Positions 36,952 to 46,546 of a DNA stretch of 64,000 nt are shown here, in pieces. Position numbers and translations under genes: made by a program. The notes beneath the pieces were generated by a model. It searched no databases and was not told the origin of the DNA. It was given only the letters and a program-made list of their open reading frames with translations. How positions within the stretch are numbered: the first letter of the stretch is position 1; every line of letters starts with the position of its first letter. This DNA comes from Thermoleophilum album (lineage in GTDB: Bacteria; Actinomycetota; Thermoleophilia; Solirubrobacterales; Thermoleophilaceae). Location of the stretch: assembly GCF_028867705.1 (NCBI RefSeq), contig NZ_CP066171.1:1116001-1180000 (forward strand), read 5' to 3'.

Positions 36952-39423
36952 CTAGAGTCGGCTTGAAGCCGCCAGTTCTCTACCCCCGGCCCCGGTCGCC
37001 CTGGCGGCCGCGCGCTCGAGAGCGTCGAGGTGGCGCCGACAGCGCACGAAGGTGGGCGAGCGCTCGAGCTCGATGCGGCCAGGTGCTGTGGCGACCAGGA
37101 CAACACGGTGCGGGATCGGCGCGGGCCCCTCGATCACGACGAGGCCGAGCTCGCCGAGCGTGGCGAGCAAGGCGTGGACGAGCGACGGCGGGCGGCCGTG
37201 CCGGTAGCGACCGTGCAGCGCACGCGCGAGCTCATCCCCGGCGAGAGTTCCCCTGGCGGCGGCGAGCGCCTGCCAAAGCTCACGCAAGTGCGGCCGCAGA
37301 TCGAGCCGCCAGCGCCACACGCTGAGCGCGAAGCGCAGCTCGCGCTCCCCCCACAGCGCGTAGGCCCGCCGGCCGCAGGCGAGCGGCGCGAGAGCGTCGG
37401 GGGCTACCAACGCTTCGGGAAGCGGCGGTGGGTCGAGCGCCACGATGCGCTCGTAACCGTCGGCAAGCGCGGGGTCGGCTAGAAGCTCGTCCCACTCCGC
37501 TACCGCCGTGTCCGTGCCCAAACCGAGGCGCGCGAGGCCGTCGCGGCGGCGCGCGCTGTCGGCGACTGCCACGAGAGCGGACGCCGAGCCGTCGACCAGC
37601 CAATTGAGTCCCATCACCGGGTCGGTGCCGCGTAGGTCAACGACCTTGACGTCAGCGCTCGTGGCCTCGCGCGCTGACCGCGCTGCAGTGCTGATTACAG
37701 ATCCGCCGCGCGCACGCACGATCGCCGGTCCTGCGGACGCATAGCTACGGAAAGCGACGACGCGCGCACGCGCCTCCAAGAACCCGCCGCGTGCGTTGCG
37801 CTCGAGGCGCAAGGCGACCTCGCAGCCCTCGCGCGCAAGCGGTTGCAGCTCACCGGGTCGCACCCCGAAAGCGACCGCGTCGGCGCGACCGCTGGTGTCG
37901 GCAAGCGTCAAGCGGGTGTGCGTGCCGTTGCGCCCGAGCGCAGCGACCCGCTCGGCACGCACACCGCGGACGAGCAGAAGCGGCGGCGGGTTGCCTTCGC
38001 CGAACGGACGCAGACGCTCGAACTCGTCGGCGAGACCGAGGGTCAGGCGCGACAGCGTGACGACGGCGTCGACACGGGGCCGCAGCCGCAGATCCTCGGG
38101 CGAGAGGGTGCTGGCCGCGAAGCGCTGGAAGGCGTGTGTGAAGTCGTCGAGCGCAGCTGTCGGCAGTTCGAGGCCGGCCGCCAGGCGGTGGCCGCCGTAG
38201 CGCGACAGGTGATCTGCACAGGCGACGAGCGCGGCGTGCAGATCGAACACCGGCAGCGACCGTCCCGATCCGCGGGCGCGCTCACCCTCGATCGCCAGCA
38301 CCAGCGCCGGCCGTCGCCAGCGCTCGACGAGCCGGGACGCGACGATCCCGACGACGCCGGGATGCCAGCCCTCGCCGGCGACGACCAGCGCCGCCTCCGC
38401 CGCCTGACGAGCGCACTGGGCTTCGGCCGCGAACAGCGTTCGCGCCTCCTCCTCCTGGCGGCGGCGGTTGAGGGCGTCGAGCTCGGCCGCGATCTCGCGC
38501 GCCCGCTCGGCGTCGTCGCATAGCAAGAGGTCGAGTGCCGCGTCGGCGCGCTCGATACGCCCGGCGGCGTTCAGGCGCGGTCCGAGCAGAAAGGCGAGCT
38601 CGCGCTCGCCGACAGCGGCCGGCTCGGTGCCTGCCGACTCGCAGAGCGCGCGCAACCCCACCGACCGTGTCGCCGCGAAGGCGCGCAGACCATCGCGCAC
38701 GATCGTGCGGTTCTCGCCGACGAGCGGCACAACGTCGCAGACGGTCGCGAGCGCCGCGAGTTCGCGCGCGTGCGTGAGCACCTCGTCCTCGTCGGCACCG
38801 CAAACGCGGGCTACGAGCGCGAAAAGCTTGGCGGTGACAGCGGTGGCGCACAGCGACTCGGTCGGATAGCGTTCGCTGCCGAGCGCCGGGTGGACGATCA
38901 CGGCGTCGGGAAGCGCGGCGCCGGGGCGGTGATGATCGACCACCACCACCTCGATACCGAGCTCGCGCGCACGGGCGATCTCGGCTGTCGCGGTGATACC
39001 GCAGTCGACGGCGACGAGCAGACGACAGCCGCGAGCCGCCAGCCGTTCGACCGTCGCTAGCGACAGCCCGTAACCCTCGTCGCGTGCGGGAAGGTGCCAG
39101 GCAGCCTCGCAACCGAGGGCGCGCAAGGCGCGCACGGCAACAGCGGTGGCAGCGACCCCGTCGACGTCGTAGTCGCCGTGAACGACGATCCGCTCCGCCG
39201 ACGCCACGTGGCGCCCGATCAGCTCGGCTGCGGCGCGAGCGCCAGGCAGAAGTTCGGGGTCGTGGCACTCGTCGGCGGCCAAGAAGCGACGAGCGCTCGC
39301 GACGTCGGCGAAACCACGGCGCGCTAGTACCGCCGCCAGCTCGAGGGAGACCCTGAGTTCGGCAGCGAGGCCGCGCACCGTGTCGGGGTCGACCCGCTCG
39401 ATCAGCCAGTTGTGCGCACGCAC
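36952..39423 (-). CDS. recJ: Single-stranded-DNA exonuclease RecJ
   Basis: 5'-3' exonuclease in recombination and mismatch repair. The 823 residues carry the DHH motifs IVVHGDYDVDGVAATA, LLVAVDCGITA, VVVVDHHRPG and LGPRLNAAGRI. The DHHA1 part has GVVGIVASRLVERW and YGGHRLAAGLEL, followed by an OB-fold. A roughly 250-residue C-terminal region (from VKVVDLRGTDPV) resembles the extra domain of long RecJ proteins. GTG/ATG start at 39423 matches the family N-terminus (NWLIE). Confidence 0.95.
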   Translation of the reverse strand: MRAHNWLIERVDPDTVRGLAAELRVSLELAAVLARRGFADVASARRFLAADECHDPELLPGARAAAELIGRHVASAERIVVHGDYDVDGVAATAVAVRALRALGCEAAWHLPARDEGYGLSLATVERLAARGCRLLVAVDCGITATAEIARARELGIEVVVVDHHRPGAALPDAVIVHPALGSERYPTESLCATAVTAKLFALVARVCGADEDEVLTHARELAALATVCDVVPLVGENRTIVRDGLRAFAATRSVGLRALCESAGTEPAAVGERELAFLLGPRLNAAGRIERADAALDLLLCDDAERAREIAAELDALNRRRQEEEARTLFAAEAQCARQAAEAALVVAGEGWHPGVVGIVASRLVERWRRPALVLAIEGERARGSGRSLPVFDLHAALVACADHLSRYGGHRLAAGLELPTAALDDFTHAFQRFAASTLSPEDLRLRPRVDAVVTLSRLTLGLADEFERLRPFGEGNPPPLLLVRGVRAERVAALGRNGTHTRLTLADTSGRADAVAFGVRPGELQPLAREGCEVALRLERNARGGFLEARARVVAFRSYASAGPAIVRARGGSVISTAARSAREATSADVKVVDLRGTDPVMGLNWLVDGSASALVAVADSARRRDGLARLGLGTDTAVAEWDELLADPALADGYERIVALDPPPLPEALVAPDALAPLACGRRAYALWGERELRFALSVWRWRLDLRPHLRELWQALAAARGTLAGDELARALHGRYRHGRPPSLVHALLATLGELGLVVIEGPAPIPHRVVLVATAPGRIELERSPTFVRCRRHLDALERAAARATGAGGRELAASSRL

Positions 39424-39462
39424 GGAGGCTGATTCTCACGGCGCCGGCAGACAGAAAGCAGT

Positions 39463-39500
39463 GCGGGCCGCGGCCGGCTCCGGCACCGACCGCGGCCCGC
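39463..39500 (-). terminator. Hairpin behind the lipoprotein gene, likely terminator
   Basis: A perfect 11-bp stem GCGGGCCGCGG / CCGCGGCCCGC with a 16-nt loop lies 31 bp after the stop codon of the gene at 39531. Only a weak pyrimidine stretch (CTGCTTTCT) follows on the minus strand. Confidence 0.6.
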
Positions 39501-39530
39501 GACGTCGCGAGGCTTCCTAGCGCCTCACGC

Positions 39531-40205
39531 TCAGGACTTCTCGAAGCGCACGCCGCGGAAGGTCACCTCCGCACCCTTGGCGAGGGCAGGCTGTTGCGAC
39601 TCCTCGCCGTGGCGGGTGAAGGGCGGCGGCGTGATCCGCACTCTCAGCGTGTAGGTGCCCGGACGCGGAATCCTCACGTTGTCGGCGTAGTGGAAAAACT
39701 CGGCGTAGTAGAAGCGCGGCCGGGTGCGCACCACGACGTTGCCCGAGCTGTCGAGGATTTCGAGATCGATCCGGACGTCGGGCACGACGCGGCCGGTGGA
39801 GCGCTCGATCGGGATGATCTCGACGTGGTGCGTCTCGCCCCGCGCGGGACGGCGCCAGCGGTAGCTGCCGTTGCCGGTCGGTACCCACCAGCCCTCGGCG
39901 CCCTCGACGATGTAACCGATCTTCCACTCGCCGACCTCGCGCACGCCGCCCTCGTGCTCGAGCTCTTCGGCGAGCTTCTGCTGCTCGGCAACGACACCGG
40001 CCGGCACGGCGCCCGCAGCCGTAGTGCCGGTGCCGGAGTGGGTCGTGGTGCCAGTGCTCGTCGACGTGCCGGCGGTGCCTGTGCCCGTGCCCTCGACCGT
40101 GACGCTGCCACGGTCCTCGCCACCGCAGGCGGCGAGCGCCACCGCGGCAGCGACGGCCACGCCAGCGACGGCGGCCGATCTCAGGGAAAACGTCGCTCTT
40201 GCCAT
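39531..40205 (-). CDS. P19/Tp34-like periplasmic iron-binding lipoprotein
   Basis: A 224-residue lipoprotein with lipobox LAAC (Cys27) and a Gly/Thr-rich linker. The folded part (IGYIVEGAEGWWVP, THHVEIIPIERSTGRVVPDV, FFHYADNVRIPRPGTYTLRVRITPP) follows the pattern of Fe2+-transport P19/Tp34 proteins, with histidines suited to metal binding. ATG 40205 has AGGAG 7 nt before it; an alternative M lies 11 codons upstream. A DtxR/IdeR-like box about 100 bp upstream supports iron control. The exact function is inferred. Confidence 0.75.
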   Translation of the reverse strand: MARATFSLRSAAVAGVAVAAAVALAACGGEDRGSVTVEGTGTGTAGTSTSTGTTTHSGTGTTAAGAVPAGVVAEQQKLAEELEHEGGVREVGEWKIGYIVEGAEGWWVPTGNGSYRWRRPARGETHHVEIIPIERSTGRVVPDVRIDLEILDSSGNVVVRTRPRFYYAEFFHYADNVRIPRPGTYTLRVRITPPPFTRHGEESQQPALAKGAEVTFRGVRFEKS

Positions 40206-40305
40206 CTGACTGCTCCTGTGTTTTCGACTTCGCAACATCGCGGGGCCGACAGCCGAGCCCCGTGCACGTGGCGGACCCGGGGTACCGCCCGTGCGATCGC
40301 TTTAC

Positions 40306-40324
40306 TTAGGGCAGCCTAACATTT
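40306..40324 (-). promoter_or_regulatory. DtxR/IdeR-type iron box
   Basis: On the plus strand the 19-mer TTAGGGCAGCCTAACATTT matches 13 of 19 positions of the DtxR/IdeR consensus, with both TTAGG and CCTAA-type half sites in place. It lies in an A+T-richer patch about 100 bp upstream of the lipoprotein gene, a suitable promoter position. Confidence 0.7.
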
Positions 40325-40430
40325 TCCGCTCGGAGACCTCGGAATTGCGCACAGGGCAGCTCGCGCCGGTGCACTAGCGACGCTCCCGACCACCGTGCGA
40401 GCAAGGTTCGGGCGAAGCGGCTTCAGCTAG

Positions 40431-40703
40431 CTAGGCGCTCGCTGCGCGTCGCTCGCGGCGATCGCCCCACAACCAGCACACGGCGAGACCCACGAGTGAC
40501 CCGGGCAGCGCAAGCAGCGCTTGTGCGAGATCGGTCTCGCTGCGGCCCGGCACCGCGAACCCGTTCGCGACGAGGGCGAGGAGAAGCGCACCGGCGATGC
40601 TCGCCACGAACGCGCCGACGATCCCACCCAGAAAGCGGTCGGGCACGAAGACCGTGAAGTGCCAGACGGCGATCGCCATCATCGTCCAGACCACGAGCCC
40701 CAT
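40431..40703 (-). CDS. Small membrane protein downstream of secDF
   Basis: A 90-residue protein with about three hydrophobic segments (residues 2-18, 24-47 and 64-80), a GGIVGAFVASIAGALLLAL stretch in the middle and a basic C-terminus. I do not recognise a family; it is not YajC-like. Its ATG overlaps the secDF stop (ATGA), so it is coupled to secDF and may act in the membrane with it, but this is inference. Confidence 0.72.
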   Translation of the reverse strand: MGLVVWTMMAIAVWHFTVFVPDRFLGGIVGAFVASIAGALLLALVANGFAVPGRSETDLAQALLALPGSLVGLAVCWLWGDRRERRAASA

Positions 40704-43693
40704 CAGCGCGGCCTCCCGTGCTTGCGCTTGCGTTCGCTCCGACGCCGAGCACGCTTCTCGCGCTCAGCATCGGCGGCCGGAGACACGAGCGGCGGGTCCG
40801 CCGGCTGCGGTCGCGACGCCTCGGGCTCGGCCGCCGTCGCGGTGGCGACGGCACCCGGGCTGCGCTCGGCACCGCCCGCCGCCGCAGCGCCGGCGGGCGC
40901 GGGACCGCCGCGCCGGCGCGCGGTGCTGGGCGCGCCGCTAGCGGCTGTCTGCGTGGCGGCCGGCGCCAGGTCGGCGTCGAAGAATGCGGGCACCCGGCCG
41001 TACTCGGCGAGCCACAGCTCGCGCCGCCGCCGGAACAGCGACTCGCGCTCCTTCCACTCGACCAAAACCGGGGTAGCGATGAAGATCGACGAGTAGGTGC
41101 CCGAGACGACACCGACCATGAGGGCGAAGGCGAAGTCCTTGAGCGTCTCGCCGCCGAAGAAGTACAGCGCGGTGATCGGCAGCAGCGTAGACAAGCTCGT
41201 AGCGAGCGAACGTGTCAGCACCTCGGACATCGAGCGGTTGGCGATCTGGGCGAAAGTGGCGCGCGGCATCCGCGGCATGTTCTCGCGGATGCGATCGAAC
41301 ACGATGATCGTGTCGTAGAGCGAGTAGCCGAGGATCGTGAGGAGCGCCGCCACCGTCGCCGTCGTCACCTCGCGGTCGGTGATGGCGTAGACGCCGGCGG
41401 TGATGAGAATGTCGTGCACAAGCGCGATCAAGACCGGGACCGCAAACTTGGGCTGGAAGCGGGCGGCGATATAGACCGAGATCAACGCCAGCGAAGCGAG
41501 GATCGCGATCAGCGCCGTTTCGGCCACCTGTTTGCCGAACGTCGGGCCGATCGAGTTAACCGAAAAGTCGGCGCGACGCACGCCGAACCGCTGGTCGAGG
41601 CGCTCGCGCACCCGCTCGACCGCGTCCGGTGCCAGCCGTGGTGTCGATATCTGCACGACGTTGGCGCCGAGCTCGGGGTCGCGGACCTGCTGGATCTTCG
41701 CGTCGGCGTAGCCGAGCGGGGCGAGCGTGTCGCGCACCTGCTGCACCGAAGCCGGCCGCTCGAGCGGGGTCGTGATGCGCGTACCCGCCTCGAAGTCGAT
41801 ACCGAAGTTGATGCCGAGAGTTGAGATAGCGATCGCACCGGCAGCGATGATCACGCCCGACATCGAGAAGAAGAGCTTCGAGCGGCCCATGAAGTCGAAC
41901 CGCCAGGCGACGTGACGCCGCCCGATCCCGAGCGCTGACGGGCGCGCGAGCAGCCGCGAGCGCGCAAGCGTGCCGAGCACCGCCGAGGTGGCCAGCACCG
42001 CGGTGAACAGCGAGGTCAGCGTGCCCAGCAGCAGGGTGAAGGCGAAGCCTTTGACGCCCGCCGTGGCGAGCATGAAGAGGATGAAGGCGACACCGAGCGT
42101 GACGACGTTGGCGTCGACGATCGTGCGCAGCGCCTTCGAATATCCGGCCGATATCGCGGCCGGTATCGACCGCCCCGCGCGCACCTCCTCCTTGATGCGC
42201 TCGTAGATGACGATGTTGGCGTCAGCCGCGACCCCGAGGGTGAGGATCAGCCCGGCGATCCCTGGCAGCGTCAGCGTTACCGGGATCAGCTTGACGACCG
42301 CGAACAACAGCACCGCGTAGACAAACAGCGCGAGCGTCGCGATCACACCGAGCACGCGGTAGAAGGAGACGAGGAAAAGGATCGTCAGACCGAGCCCGGC
42401 GAGCCCGGCGACAAGACCCTGCTGCAGCGCTTGTTTACCGAGCGTCGCCGAGACCTGGGTTTGCGAGATCAACTTGAGGTTGATCGGCAACGCGCCGATG
42501 CGCAGGTTGCGGGCCAGATCCTGCGCCTCCTGGAGCGAACCGATCCCCTCGATCTGCGCGCCGGTGCGCCCGTCGATCCCCTCGGGGTTCTGAACGAAAT
42601 CGATCGTCGCGCGCGAGATGATGCGCCCGTCGAGGACGATCGCGAAACGCTGGAACGCGGTCTGGCGCGGCGCTCCCGGCGGCAGGATCTGCTGGGCGCC
42701 CCGCTCGGCTAGCCGGCGCGTGACGCGCTCGAAGGCGCGGCGCCCACGGTCGCTGAAGCGCATCGTGACGACCGGCTCGCCGGTGCGGGGGTCGAACTCT
42801 TGGCGGGGGTCACGGATGTCGCTGCCCGAAAGCTCGACGTCGTCTTCGATCACGAAGTAGCGCTTGATCTGCTCGGGCTGGTTCGGTGCGCGCTCGGCCT
42901 CGACGACGAGGATCCCCTGCGGAACCCGAACGACGACGCTGCCTGCCGGCGGGCCGCCTGCGCCCAGGGCGCGCAGCTCCCGCGCGCACTGCGTGCCCGG
43001 CGTGTAGCGCTTGGCAGCGCCGGGCCGCGGCTCGTAGTCCGAAAGCAGCTCGTTGCAGCTCGTGTCGGGCCCCTGAATGAGCCGGCGATCGGGACCGAAC
43101 AGGTAGTAGCGAGCGTTGGCGCTGTCGTTGCGCCGGTCGTAGTACTCGAGGATCTTGCGGCGGTCGCCGCCGAAACGTCGGCGCACGGCGGGTGAGACGC
43201 CTTCGGGCGGCACATCGGTCGGCTCGGCGCGTGGCTTCTGTCGCGACGCGACGCGTACCGCCTCCCACAGTGCGCGGCTGCCGGCGTACGGTTGGTCCGG
43301 ACCGCGGCCGCCCAGCACGTTCGCCTCCCAGTCGTAGAACTGGAGTTGAGCGGTGGTTCCGACCTGTTGGATCGCCCGCTCGGCGTTCTGGACGTCGGGC
43401 AGCCCGACGGAAATCTGATCGGCACCGGAGCGCTGGATCTCGGGCTCGGCGACACCGAGCGCGTCGGTGCGCTTGCGGATGGTCTCGATCGCATCGTCGA
43501 TCGCCTCGGGGGTGACCTTGGGCACCTGCGGGGTCGGCTGACCTTGGTAGATCAGCTCGACGCCGCCGCGCAGGTCGAGACCGAGACGCGTCGGTTTGTG
43601 CAGCGGCGAGCCGGGCACGATCACCAGCGCCGACAACACGAGCAGCGCGGCGACGAGCGCGAGGATCGCGCTGTTGCGCCGTCGGGAGGTCAC
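40703..43693 (-). CDS. secDF: SecD-SecF fusion protein-export membrane protein
   Basis: Uses the proton-motive force to help pull exported proteins through SecYEG. The single 996-residue chain holds SecD (GLDLRGGVELIYQ, P1 domain, LRIGALPINLK, GVAADANIVIYERIKEE) followed by SecF (GINFGIDFEAGTRI, YDTIIVFDRIRENM). That is about twelve membrane segments. The last 90 residues are an Ala/Pro/Arg-rich cytosolic tail. Fusion is common in some Gram-positives while many bacteria have separate genes. It overlaps the genes on both sides by 1-4 bp. Confidence 0.96.
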   Translation of the reverse strand: MTSRRRNSAILALVAALLVLSALVIVPGSPLHKPTRLGLDLRGGVELIYQGQPTPQVPKVTPEAIDDAIETIRKRTDALGVAEPEIQRSGADQISVGLPDVQNAERAIQQVGTTAQLQFYDWEANVLGGRGPDQPYAGSRALWEAVRVASRQKPRAEPTDVPPEGVSPAVRRRFGGDRRKILEYYDRRNDSANARYYLFGPDRRLIQGPDTSCNELLSDYEPRPGAAKRYTPGTQCARELRALGAGGPPAGSVVVRVPQGILVVEAERAPNQPEQIKRYFVIEDDVELSGSDIRDPRQEFDPRTGEPVVTMRFSDRGRRAFERVTRRLAERGAQQILPPGAPRQTAFQRFAIVLDGRIISRATIDFVQNPEGIDGRTGAQIEGIGSLQEAQDLARNLRIGALPINLKLISQTQVSATLGKQALQQGLVAGLAGLGLTILFLVSFYRVLGVIATLALFVYAVLLFAVVKLIPVTLTLPGIAGLILTLGVAADANIVIYERIKEEVRAGRSIPAAISAGYSKALRTIVDANVVTLGVAFILFMLATAGVKGFAFTLLLGTLTSLFTAVLATSAVLGTLARSRLLARPSALGIGRRHVAWRFDFMGRSKLFFSMSGVIIAAGAIAISTLGINFGIDFEAGTRITTPLERPASVQQVRDTLAPLGYADAKIQQVRDPELGANVVQISTPRLAPDAVERVRERLDQRFGVRRADFSVNSIGPTFGKQVAETALIAILASLALISVYIAARFQPKFAVPVLIALVHDILITAGVYAITDREVTTATVAALLTILGYSLYDTIIVFDRIRENMPRMPRATFAQIANRSMSEVLTRSLATSLSTLLPITALYFFGGETLKDFAFALMVGVVSGTYSSIFIATPVLVEWKERESLFRRRRELWLAEYGRVPAFFDADLAPAATQTAASGAPSTARRRGGPAPAGAAAAGGAERSPGAVATATAAEPEASRPQPADPPLVSPAADAEREKRARRRSERKRKHGRPR

Positions 43694-44145
43694 GAGGTCT
43701 CCACTTTCGGGGTAAGGATCAGCAGGGCGCCGCCGTCGTCATCGTAGGCGGGCAGGACGTCGCAGACCGCCGACTCCTCTTGGTCGCCCTCGGCGTGGAC
43801 GCGCACGTTGCGACCGAGCACGCGCACTCCCCACTCGAGTGCGGTGGCGATCGGGTCGTCGCCATCGGCGAAGCGCAGTCCGAGCACCTCGCGGGCAGGC
43901 CGCCCGATGACGTCTAGATCGCCGAGCCCGGTTAGCTCGCGCGCCCCCTTGCCCGTGCCGAGCAGCCGCCCCTGGCGATCGAGGATGAAAAAGGCCGCGT
44001 TCGGGGCTGGGTAGTAGTCGTCGAGTAGCTCGAACACGAACGCGAAACCGCAATGCGGACAGCCGCGTGGACGGTCGCTAAAGCCGGCGGTGCGCTCGGC
44101 GGCAGCGGAACGGCGCCCGCAGCTCGGACAGATGAAGATCGGCAC
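43690..44145 (-). CDS. Zinc-ribbon plus PAS-like domain protein
   Basis: A 151-residue protein beginning at GTG 44145. A zinc ribbon (CPSCGRRS, then CPHCGF) is followed by a PAS-like segment (YYPAPNAAFFILDRQGRLLGTGKGARELTG, VIGRPAREVLGL). No kinase or effector domain is attached. TACTCT ends 7 nt before the GTG, suggesting a leaderless transcript. It overlaps secDF by 4 bp, so it heads the secDF transcript; a sensory or regulatory role there is only a guess. Confidence 0.75.
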   Translation of the reverse strand: MPIFICPSCGRRSAAAERTAGFSDRPRGCPHCGFAFVFELLDDYYPAPNAAFFILDRQGRLLGTGKGARELTGLGDLDVIGRPAREVLGLRFADGDDPIATALEWGVRVLGRNVRVHAEGDQEESAVCDVLPAYDDDGGALLILTPKVETS

Positions 44146-44232
44146 GGCCAACAGAGTAGGGAGAAAGCTGCGCCCTGTGACGGTCGCCGCCCCGCACATT
44201 CTGTCGGCATCCGCCCGCACAGCAGCGACCGC

Positions 44233-45285
44233 TCAGAAAAGCGCCCTGGCGCGCGCGGGCGGCGTAGCTCCGAGGTGGCGGAAGGCTCGCTCGGTCGCGA
44301 CGCGACCGCGCGGCGTGCGCGCGAGCAAGCCGCGCTGCAACAGGTAAGGCTCGTAGACGTCCTCGATCGTGTCGGGCTCCTCGCCCACCGCCGCTGCCAA
44401 CGTCGATAGCCCGACCGGACCTCCCCCGAAGTCGCGGCAAATAGCGGCGAGGATCGCCCGGTCGGTGCGGTCGAGACCGACCTCGTCGATCTCGAGCAGC
44501 TCAAGGGCGGCGCGGGCGACGGCGAGATCGATCTCCCCTCCCCCGACCACCTCGGCGTAGTCGCGCACCCTGCGGAGCAGACGGTTTGCGACCCGGGGGG
44601 TGCCACGCGAGCGGCGCGCAATCTCGGCCGCCGCCTGGTCGGCGATCGCCACGCCGAGGATGCGAGCGGAACGGTGAACGATCCGGGCAAGCTCTTCCTC
44701 GGGATACAGCTCGAGGCGGATCGTCACACCAAAGCGGTCGCGCAGCGGCGTTGTCAAAAGGCCGGTGCGCGTCGTCGCGCCGACGAGCGTGAACGGCGGC
44801 AGGTCGAGGGTTATGACCCGCGCCCCCGCCCCCTGGCCGACCGTGATCGGCAAGCGGCGATCTTCCATCGCCGGATAGAAGGTCTCTTCGACGGCGCGGG
44901 GAAGCCGGTGGATCTCGTCGACGAAGAAGACCGAGCGCGGCTCGAGCGCCGTGAGGTAGGAGGCGACGTCGCCCTTGCGCTCGAGCGCGGGCCCGGCCGT
45001 CTGGACGAAGGCGACGCCAAGCTCGCGCGCCACGATCTCGGCCAGCGATGTTTTGCCGAGTCCGGGCGGTCCGGCGAGCAGCAGATGGTCGAGCGGCTCG
45101 CCGCGCGCCCGCGCCGCTTCGACGAAGACGGCGAGCTGGCGTTTTACGCGCTCCTGACCGACGAAGTCGTCGAGCGTGCGCGGTCGCAGCGTCACCTCGA
45201 GCTCCTCTTCGCGCGTCTGCGCGTGCGGAGCCTGCAGCCGCTCGACGCCCGGGGTTCGGATCGCTGCGGAGGCTTTCGCGCTCAC
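44233..45285 (-). CDS. ruvB: Holliday junction branch-migration ATPase RuvB
   Basis: The motor of RuvAB branch migration. From GTG 45285 it has 350 residues: [19 protein letters not shown], Walker [16 protein letters not shown], Walker [12 protein letters not shown], the sensor [18 protein letters not shown] and the winged-helix DNA-binding end ([17 protein letters not shown]). GTGA overlaps the ruvA stop. The end lies 87 bp upstream of the zinc-ribbon/PAS gene. Confidence 0.97.
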   Translation of the reverse strand: MSAKASAAIRTPGVERLQAPHAQTREEELEVTLRPRTLDDFVGQERVKRQLAVFVEAARARGEPLDHLLLAGPPGLGKTSLAEIVARELGVAFVQTAGPALERKGDVASYLTALEPRSVFFVDEIHRLPRAVEETFYPAMEDRRLPITVGQGAGARVITLDLPPFTLVGATTRTGLLTTPLRDRFGVTIRLELYPEEELARIVHRSARILGVAIADQAAAEIARRSRGTPRVANRLLRRVRDYAEVVGGGEIDLAVARAALELLEIDEVGLDRTDRAILAAICRDFGGGPVGLSTLAAAVGEEPDTIEDVYEPYLLQRGLLARTPRGRVATERAFRHLGATPPARARALF

Positions 45286-45899
45286 GCCGCCGCCCTCGCA
45301 GCTCGCAGTGCCGACGCCACGAGCTCCTCGACCGACGCGTCGCTGCCGCACGTGCTCAGTGCCGCGTCGACCAAGCGTTCGAGTTCGCTGCCCTCGAAAC
45401 CGAGCGCGGCGAGCCCGTCGCGCACGAGCGCGACCGTCTCGTCGTGCGCAACGCCGCGGGTGCTTTGCTTGGATGTCGGAGCGTGCGCGAGCTCGCTGGC
45501 GGCGCGCTCGCGCAGCTCGACGATGATCCGCTCGGCGGTGCGTTTGCCCACCCCGGGCACAGCCAGGAAACGCTCGCGCGCACCGCTCGCGATGGCGCGC
45601 GCAAGCTCGTCGGGCCCGCCCGCCGAGAGAACCGCCAGCGCGAGTCGCGGACCGACCCCCTGCACCCCCTGCAAGAGAAGAAACAGCTGGCGCTCGCTGG
45701 CGCTCGCGAAACCGTAGAGCTGCGCCTGGTCGTCGCGTAGCACGAGATGGCAGAAAAGCTCCGCCTCCTCACCGACCGCCGGCAGCCGGGCGAGCGTCCA
45801 TCCCGACACGGCGAGCGCAAAGCCGACACCTCCGGCGCACTCGAGCACCACCGTGCCGGGCGCTTTGGCGACCAAGGTGCCGCGCAGATGGTGGATCAC
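45282..45899 (-). CDS. ruvA: Holliday junction-binding protein RuvA
   Basis: Tetramer that holds the four-way junction for RuvB. GTG 45899 (overlapping the ruvC stop) gives 205 residues: an OB-fold ([26 protein letters not shown]), two helix-hairpin-helix motifs ([34 protein letters not shown]) and the flexible RuvB-binding C-terminal domain ([19 protein letters not shown]). The start is fixed by the family N-terminus. Confidence 0.96.
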   Translation of the reverse strand: MIHHLRGTLVAKAPGTVVLECAGGVGFALAVSGWTLARLPAVGEEAELFCHLVLRDDQAQLYGFASASERQLFLLLQGVQGVGPRLALAVLSAGGPDELARAIASGARERFLAVPGVGKRTAERIIVELRERAASELAHAPTSKQSTRGVAHDETVALVRDGLAALGFEGSELERLVDAALSTCGSDASVEELVASALRAARAAA

Positions 45900-46501
45900 A
45901 GCGCCACCTCCCGTGTCGCCGAGCGCGTCTTGCGAGCGGCACCGGTCGCGCGTGCAGACGCCGCGGCGCTGGCGATCGCGACCCCTGTCGGCAGCCGGTG
46001 GAGATGGCAGATCGCGACGGCCAAGGCGTCGGCGGCATGGTCGGGCTCCGGCGGTGCGGGCAGCGACAAGAGCGCCGCGACCATCCGCTGCACCTGGCCC
46101 TTGTCGGCCGCTCCGGTGCCGCAAACGGCCTGCTTCACCTGCTGGGGGGTGTAGGAGAAACAGGGCACGGAGCGTGCGCCAGCGGCCGCGAGCACGACGC
46201 CCCGCGCCTGACCCACCGCCATCGCCGTCTGCACGTTGCGCCCGAAGTAGAGATCCTCGACCGCGAGCGCCGTCGGCTGGTAGCGGGCGAGGAGCTCGTC
46301 GACGCCAGCGTGGAGCGCAGCGAGGCGCCGCTCGAGCGCGGCGGCGCGGGGCAGCGTGAAAACGCCACCGTCGAGCGCACCGAGCCGTCCGCCGCGTGCG
46401 ACGACCACGCCGTAGCCGCAGTGCTGCGAGCCAGGATCGACACCGATCACGACCACTGCCGATGGATTCTGCGGGCGCGACCGGACGCCTTCGCCCGGCA
46501 T
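45896..46501 (-). CDS. ruvC: Crossover junction endonuclease RuvC
   Basis: Cuts Holliday junctions symmetrically. The 201 residues show the four acidic positions: Asp in VIGVDPGSQHCGYG, Glu in LAVEDLYFGRN, and Asp residues in PEPDHAADALAVAICH. ATG 46501 leaves about 15 residues before the conserved VVIGVDPG; a GTG nearer that motif is an alternative. It is the first gene of ruvCAB, downstream of yebC but separated from it by the plus-strand rmlC. Confidence 0.95.
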   Translation of the reverse strand: MPGEGVRSRPQNPSAVVVIGVDPGSQHCGYGVVVARGGRLGALDGGVFTLPRAAALERRLAALHAGVDELLARYQPTALAVEDLYFGRNVQTAMAVGQARGVVLAAAGARSVPCFSYTPQQVKQAVCGTGAADKGQVQRMVAALLSLPAPPEPDHAADALAVAICHLHRLPTGVAIASAAASARATGAARKTRSATREVAL

Positions 46502-46546
46502 CCGCCTCTTACGTAGCGGTCGCCTGCTCGGTTAGCGTTAGCGGCC

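Noticed and set aside
36949-36954. TAGACT before relA as a certain promoter
   Set aside because: It includes the recJ stop codon and only 10 bp separate the genes, so co-transcription is equally likely; mentioned only in the relA entry.
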